From an uncultured bacterium (lineage in GTDB: Bacteria > Cyanobacteriota > Vampirovibrionia > Gastranaerophilales > Gastranaerophilaceae): a stretch of DNA of 64,000 nucleotides. The stretch covers positions 62,001-126,000 of the forward strand of contig CATLLN010000003.1 of assembly GCA_950022695.1 (NCBI GenBank), written 5' to 3'. The notes below the pieces were generated by a model. That model saw only the letters and a list, made by a program, of their open reading frames with translations. It had not been told where the DNA came from and did no database searches. Position 1 is the first letter of the stretch; each line of letters begins with the position of its first letter. The translations under genes were made by a program, and so were the position numbers. Shown one piece after another: positions 59,950 through 64,000 of the stretch.

Positions 59950-60540
59950 TTAACCTTGCCCTGTGTAGTTTGGAGCCAAGTTTTTCGCATCTGATGATTC
60001 CATTTTCTTGCAAGCTTCGTAATCTTGTTGTGCGATTTGGATTTGAGATTCGAGTGAGTCTTTTTCTGTTTGAAGTGAATCTTCTTCCATTTTTAATGGC
60101 TCTAATAATGCATCGTTTAAATTTTCGTATTTTTCTTCGATTTGCTGCTTCATTTGAGTCATCAGCAATTCGTTGTTTGCTTTCATTTGTGTTTGTGCAT
60201 TTTGGAATGCCCCATATACAGCTCTATCGTCATCAGTCATACCAGCAGTATTAAACTGCATACCACTTTGCATTTGCATAAATTTATTTTGGTCAATGTT
60301 CATGCCGCCTTGTTTTAAGAAGTTAAAGATTGCACCACCCATAGAAGCATTTGCCATTGTCCCCATTGCTTGAAGACCGTTCAACTCAGCTTTTTTCTGA
60401 GTTTCAAGCATTTTTGAAACAGTTTCAATCTGGCGTGTCGCCCGTCTCATTCTAGACTGGACGCGCATCATTCGAGCTTGGAGATCTCTGACCCTCCTGC
60501 CCGCAGCCATTTTTCCGAATGCGCCTAATAAGAAACCCAT
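59950..60540 (-). CDS. Helical hypothetical protein
   Basis: A 196-residue protein with no family I can name. The N-terminal 60 residues are strongly basic and amphipathic (RRVRDLQARMMRVQSRMRRA), the middle is Met/Gln/Gly-rich, and the C-terminal part is an acidic coiled coil (LEPLKMEEDSLQTEKDSLES). No Sec signal or membrane helix. ATG 60540 has AAGGA 10 bases upstream. It has its own promoter box and terminator. Its build is reminiscent of helical substrates or chaperone-bound proteins of flagellar-type export, but that is speculation. Confidence 0.65.
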   Translation of the reverse strand: MGFLLGAFGKMAAGRRVRDLQARMMRVQSRMRRATRQIETVSKMLETQKKAELNGLQAMGTMANASMGGAIFNFLKQGGMNIDQNKFMQMQSGMQFNTAGMTDDDRAVYGAFQNAQTQMKANNELLMTQMKQQIEEKYENLNDALLEPLKMEEDSLQTEKDSLESQIQIAQQDYEACKKMESSDAKNLAPNYTGQG

Positions 60541-60570
60541 TTTTCTAAAATCCTTGTGTTAGTGTCCTCG

Positions 60571-60582
60571 TATTTATATAAA
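60571..60582 (-). promoter_or_regulatory. Related AT-rich promoter-like box (copy 4)
   Basis: On the minus strand TTTATATAAATA, 30 bases before the 196-aa gene start, preceded by the same TAC context (TACTTTATATA) as copy 1. Otherwise the 236 bases to the divergent gene at 60777 are AT-rich with several TATATA runs and no gene. Confidence 0.4.
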
Positions 60583-60776
60583 GTATTTGTTTATTTGATA
60601 ATTGCTTTTTTAAGTAAATCATGTTAAGTTATGTTACAAAATCTGCAAAGTCTTTATATACTAATTTATATAAATATGTATATAATCAAGTATTTACGCT
60701 AATTTCGGCAGTTGAAAAATTTTGATGTTTTTTGTATCATCAAATAAGATTTTTGTAACAAAACACAGGATATATC

Positions 60777-61820
60777 ATGCTTAAAAAGCTTTTTAACCCG
60801 AAAATTCTAATTTTTACCATACTAATAATAATACTTTTATTATTGCTTCCTAAATTACTGGGACTGTTAATGATATTATTTGCATCGTTTGTACTTGCGG
60901 CAGCTCTTAATCCGTTTGTAAATAAACTTCAAAAATATATCAAAAATCGCTCAGCGGCATCATCTATTGTTGTTTTAACATCAATTACAGCATTATTTGC
61001 ACTTATTTTGCCAATAATTGTTATGTGTTACAAGGAAATCGAATTATTTATATCTATTATGCCGCAAAAAGCAGCTAATCTTTATAACTTTATTACACAT
61101 ACAAAACTTTACGGAAAAACAATATCTGAGATGATTCCATTTGAAAATCTCGCAAACGCATCAACTAATATTGCACAAAATGTTTTTAATCAATCTATTA
61201 ATATTACTATGGCAGCAGCGCAAACAGTATTCATTACACTAGCGTTAACAATGTTTATATATTACATATTAGTGGATAAAAAATATTTACGAAATAAATT
61301 TTTAGAATTTTTCCCGCCAAATTTAAAAGAAAAAGCAGGTTCTATATTATATAACATAACTTCAAAAGTTGGGAATTATGTCAGAGCTCAGGTTCTGTCA
61401 ATGATAACCGTTGGCGTTATGGTTACAATTGAAGTTGCGATTTTGGGAATTGAATATCCTGTACTTTTAGGCTTGATTGCCGGTATTTGCGATATTATTC
61501 CAATACTTGGACCAACAATTGCTATAGCAGTAATCGTTGCAATTGCATTCCCGCTCGGATGGGTAAAAATTGTACTTGCAATTATATTATTCCTTGCAAT
61601 ACAACAAATTTCAAATTATATGATACGCCCATTCTTATTTGGAAAATTCATGCAATTACACCCTATAAACATTATGGTAGCATTATTTGTAGCTGAAGAA
61701 TTTTTAGGTGTATGGGGCGTAATACTTTCTCCTGCAATTGCAGCAACTATTTGTGTATTGATTGATGAATTGTATCTTACACCTATCAACGAAAAAGAAA
61801 CAGGAACAAATATTGAGTAA
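60777..61820 (+). CDS. AI-2E family transporter (PerM/YdiK-like permease)
   Basis: A 347-residue inner-membrane protein with about seven to eight membrane helices. It has the AI-2E family pattern: two helices at the N-terminus (10-45), a soluble loop, then YILVDKKYLRNKFLEFFPP and the C-terminal GLIAGICDIIPILGPTIAI with the conserved D-x-I-P-x-x-G-P, and PFLFGKFMQLHPI. Members have been linked to AI-2 export or ion transport; the substrate here is unknown. The radical-SAM gene starts within its last codons. Confidence 0.9.
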   Translation: MLKKLFNPKILIFTILIIILLLLLPKLLGLLMILFASFVLAAALNPFVNKLQKYIKNRSAASSIVVLTSITALFALILPIIVMCYKEIELFISIMPQKAANLYNFITHTKLYGKTISEMIPFENLANASTNIAQNVFNQSINITMAAAQTVFITLALTMFIYYILVDKKYLRNKFLEFFPPNLKEKAGSILYNITSKVGNYVRAQVLSMITVGVMVTIEVAILGIEYPVLLGLIAGICDIIPILGPTIAIAVIVAIAFPLGWVKIVLAIILFLAIQQISNYMIRPFLFGKFMQLHPINIMVALFVAEEFLGVWGVILSPAIAATICVLIDELYLTPINEKETGTNIE

Positions 61821-63399
61821 CGAAAGAATTGAAACATATTTATATAACAGACAAATAAAAAAAGACTGTGATTTTAATATGTGGTTCTTTTTTCCCGGAC
61901 CTGAATCTTTTGCAATGTCATCTTTAGGATATTTATGGCTATACAGGGCTTTAGATTTAACAGAAGACATTGATATTGAAAGAATTTACTCAGATACAAA
62001 AACTACCCGCCTAATGCGTGATAGAATCAATGTCATTGGCTCATCATTCACTTTTGATATGGACTTTTTACATATTTTAAAATTTCTTGAATGGAATAAA
62101 TACGAGTTTAAAGCTAAAGACAGAAAAGACTCGGAGCCGTTAATTTTTGCAGGCGGACCTGTTGTTACTGCAAACCCTGAACCATACAAAGAAATATTTG
62201 ATTTTTTTATCATTGGCGATGGCGAAGAGGTAAACATAGAAGTCGTAAATACCTGCAAAATTATGAAAGATAAACAAAAATCTGAAATACTAAAAGAATT
62301 ATCAAAGCTTGAAGGGGTTTACGTTCCGTCATTAGGACAGAGTTCAGTAAAAAAACTGACCAAAAAACTTACTGAATGCATTTACACACCAATCCTCAGC
62401 GATAAAGCATTTTTCCCTGAAACATTTATTTTGGAAGTAGAAAGAGGATGTGCAAACAGATGTGGATTTTGCCTTGCTTCATACATGAATCTGCCAATCC
62501 GTTTTGTTGAATACGAAGAAATAATTGAATCAATTGAACTCGGGTTAAAACATACAAATAAAATTGCACTTCTTGGCGCTCAAATTACCGCGCATCCGCG
62601 ATTTAAAGATATATGTAAATACATCGAAAACAAAATTGATAATGGCGAAAATATTGAAATGAGCGTATCATCATTACGTGTCGATTCTTTTATACCTGAG
62701 ATTGTAAACACATTAACAAAAGCCGGACAAAAGAATCTAACTCTTGCAATTGAAGCTGGAAGCGAAAGACTTCGCAGAGTTATAAATAAAAACCTTACTG
62801 AAGAACAAATTTTTACTGCAGTAAAAACTGCAAAAGATTGCGGGCTAAAAGGATTAAAATTTTATGGAATGATTGGACTTCCAACTGAAACCCAAGAAGA
62901 TATAGAAGAAATCGTAAATCTTTCAAAAAAACTTAAAGAAAATTTCAAAGAGTTTGATTTTTCATTCGGGTTTTCGACATTTGTTCCAAAAGCAAACACC
63001 CCGTTCCAATGGTTTGGCAGGGAAGATGAGAAATCACTTGAACAAAAAACAAATTATCTAAAAAAAGAATTACATAAACTAGGGATACAAATTAGCGTAT
63101 CTAGTGCTAAATGGGACTATTATCAGGCACTGCTTTCACGCGGCGACAGTAATTTAACAGATTATTTAATTGAAGTATATAAACAGGGCGGAAAGCTCGG
63201 TGCATTCAAAAAAGCCGCAAAAAATCTTGGTATAAACACAGATTATTACGCTATAGAAAATTATTCGTACGACAAAAAACTTCCGTGGGATTTTATTCAA
63301 ATCCGTCCGGGAAAAGAGTTTTTAACATCAGAATGTATAAACCTTACAGGGGTACATAATCCGAGTAAACCAAACTTGCCCACTCATCAAAATAACTAA
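61813..63399 (+). CDS. TIGR03960-like radical SAM protein, short form
   Basis: A 528-residue relative of the 28335-30893 product without the DUF2344 domain or second cysteine cluster. TTG 61813 is taken as start because AGGA lies 7-8 bases upstream; an in-frame ATG at 61762 lies inside the permease gene. A B12-binding-like N-terminal part (PLIFAGGPVVTANPEP, FFIIGDGEE) precedes the radical SAM motif C-A-N-R-C-G-F-C in EVERGCANRCGFCLASY, with IEAGSERLRRVINKNLTEEQ and STFVPKANTPFQW downstream. The substrate is unknown. It overlaps the permease gene by 8 bases and converges on the phosphatase gene with 56 bases of overlap. Confidence 0.85.
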   Translation: MSNERIETYLYNRQIKKDCDFNMWFFFPGPESFAMSSLGYLWLYRALDLTEDIDIERIYSDTKTTRLMRDRINVIGSSFTFDMDFLHILKFLEWNKYEFKAKDRKDSEPLIFAGGPVVTANPEPYKEIFDFFIIGDGEEVNIEVVNTCKIMKDKQKSEILKELSKLEGVYVPSLGQSSVKKLTKKLTECIYTPILSDKAFFPETFILEVERGCANRCGFCLASYMNLPIRFVEYEEIIESIELGLKHTNKIALLGAQITAHPRFKDICKYIENKIDNGENIEMSVSSLRVDSFIPEIVNTLTKAGQKNLTLAIEAGSERLRRVINKNLTEEQIFTAVKTAKDCGLKGLKFYGMIGLPTETQEDIEEIVNLSKKLKENFKEFDFSFGFSTFVPKANTPFQWFGREDEKSLEQKTNYLKKELHKLGIQISVSSAKWDYYQALLSRGDSNLTDYLIEVYKQGGKLGAFKKAAKNLGINTDYYAIENYSYDKKLPWDFIQIRPGKEFLTSECINLTGVHNPSKPNLPTHQNN

Positions 63400-63967
63400 T
63401 TTGAGTTGCGCTTCCTGTTCTGATAAATATTTTTGGCAATTTATCAGCAGGAATTTCAAGTGCCGCACAAATTGCAGCCTGAATAACTTCAGGATGTGTA
63501 ACAATAATAATTCTATTGCCGATATTTTTAGCAACAAGTTCATCTATAACTTTTTTAACACGTGAAATGAATTCTACAGAACTTTCAGCTTCTGCAACAG
63601 TTGTCCTATCCGGTTCTGTTAAAATTTTTGTAAATCCATCAGGATATTTTTCCATAATCTGAGTATATGTCATCCCATTCCACTTACCACAGGCTCTGGT
63701 TTTCAGTTCATCAACAACCTCGTATTCCTGCTTAAATAATTTTGCAATCATCATTGCTGATTGAATAGTACGAATAGAAGGAGATGTATAAATTACATCA
63801 TTTTTTACCCCGCGGGCTTTAAAATATTTAGTTAAAGCTTCAACTTCTTCAACACCAAGTTCAGACAGCGGCGGATAATTTTCTGCATCAGAAAATCTGC
63901 CTTCTTCTGAATATATCGTTGCACCGTGGCAAACAAAAGTTATTTTACATTTTCTGTGGAAATACAT
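63344..63967 (-). CDS. Histidine phosphatase family protein with altered RHG motif
   Basis: A 207-residue phosphoglycerate-mutase-fold protein. The catalytic histidine H14 is kept but the usual preceding arginine is cysteine (FVCHGAT, C13). Other landmarks are present: TSPSIRTIQSAMMI (second arginine), GKWNGMTYTQI, and the second histidine in IIIVTHPEVIQAAI (THP where most have SHG). Loss of a phosphate-clamping arginine suggests weak, changed or no activity. Nearest relatives would be GpmB/CobC-like phosphatases. The start has AAGG 8 bases upstream. The 3' end overlaps the convergent radical-SAM gene by 56 bases. Confidence 0.78.
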   Translation of the reverse strand: MYFHRKCKITFVCHGATIYSEEGRFSDAENYPPLSELGVEEVEALTKYFKARGVKNDVIYTSPSIRTIQSAMMIAKLFKQEYEVVDELKTRACGKWNGMTYTQIMEKYPDGFTKILTEPDRTTVAEAESSVEFISRVKKVIDELVAKNIGNRIIIVTHPEVIQAAICAALEIPADKLPKIFIRTGSATQISYFDEWASLVYSDYVPL

Positions 63968-64000
63968 AACACCGCCTTTTTAATATTATAGCATACTTTT

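Noticed and set aside
61762-61812. ATG at 61762 as start of the short radical-SAM protein
   Set aside because: It would read 51 bases within the conserved end of the permease gene; the TTG at 61813 has a ribosome site and a typical coupling overlap.

Overview
The window reads as chromosome from an AT-rich, Gram-negative, diaminopimelate-walled bacterium. My best placement is the non-photosynthetic sister group of the Cyanobacteria (Vampirovibrionia/Melainabacteria, most like the gut order Gastranaerophilales). The placement is inferred from a combination: a Tic20-like protein, a DUF3326 protein and AMIN-domain amidases (all common in Cyanobacteriota), an RND pump and an autotransporter (outer membrane), a MurE with the DNPR motif (meso-DAP), and small proteins of a style I associate with Gastranaerophilales. 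No phage, insertion sequence, CRISPR array or rRNA operon was seen. Genes are tightly packed and no gene-free stretch exceeds 300 bases.

Layout. 1-11.1 kb: one minus-strand run of eight genes, PBP/FtsI-like, murE, short nagA, ilvD, uppS, rdgB, RND adaptor and RND pump (pump cut by the window edge). 11.2-16.5 kb: more wall genes (two N-acetylmuramoyl-L-alanine amidases, murI), a DUF3326 protein and a 65-aa LuxR-type HTH protein. 16.6-22.1 kb: tRNA-Arg(ACG), an EF-hand/lysozyme-fold protein and a 1305-aa autotransporter. 22.2-31.6 kb: two family-2 glycosyltransferases, then a minus-strand operon of a large radical-SAM protein, RNase E/G, two small membrane proteins and the two-subunit L-serine dehydratase. 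31.7-34.7 kb: a small hypothetical, yajQ and a CHASE2 adenylate cyclase. 34.8-45.0 kb: a ten-gene plus-strand cluster that looks like synthesis and export of a surface glycan. 45.1-49.8 kb: tRNA-Leu(TAA), a patatin lipase, a small helical protein, trxB, a secreted hypothetical and pgi. 50-54 kb: hypothetical proteins, one large. 54.1-64 kb: wecB, a glutaredoxin with a degenerate hybrid-cluster-protein homologue, rpsL-rpsG, a Tic20-like protein, a TPR protein, an AI-2E-type permease, a second radical-SAM protein and an atypical histidine phosphatase.

The observation I rate highest is regulatory. Two minus-strand genes of unclear role, the 700-aa protein at 50.0-52.1 kb and the EF-hand/lysozyme-fold protein at 16.8-18.1 kb, each have upstream a near-perfect match to the flagellar sigma-28 (FliA) promoter consensus with the exact 11-base spacer. 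This suggests a shared flagellar-class regulon. Three or four other small hypothetical genes share a different AT-rich box about 25-30 bases before their start codons. Other notable items are the Hcp-like protein that has lost nearly all metal ligands, a nucleotidyltransferase-kinase fusion in the glycan cluster, a glycosyltransferase whose consensus promoter predicts a leaderless mRNA, and an imperfect repeat upstream of both pgi and rpsL.
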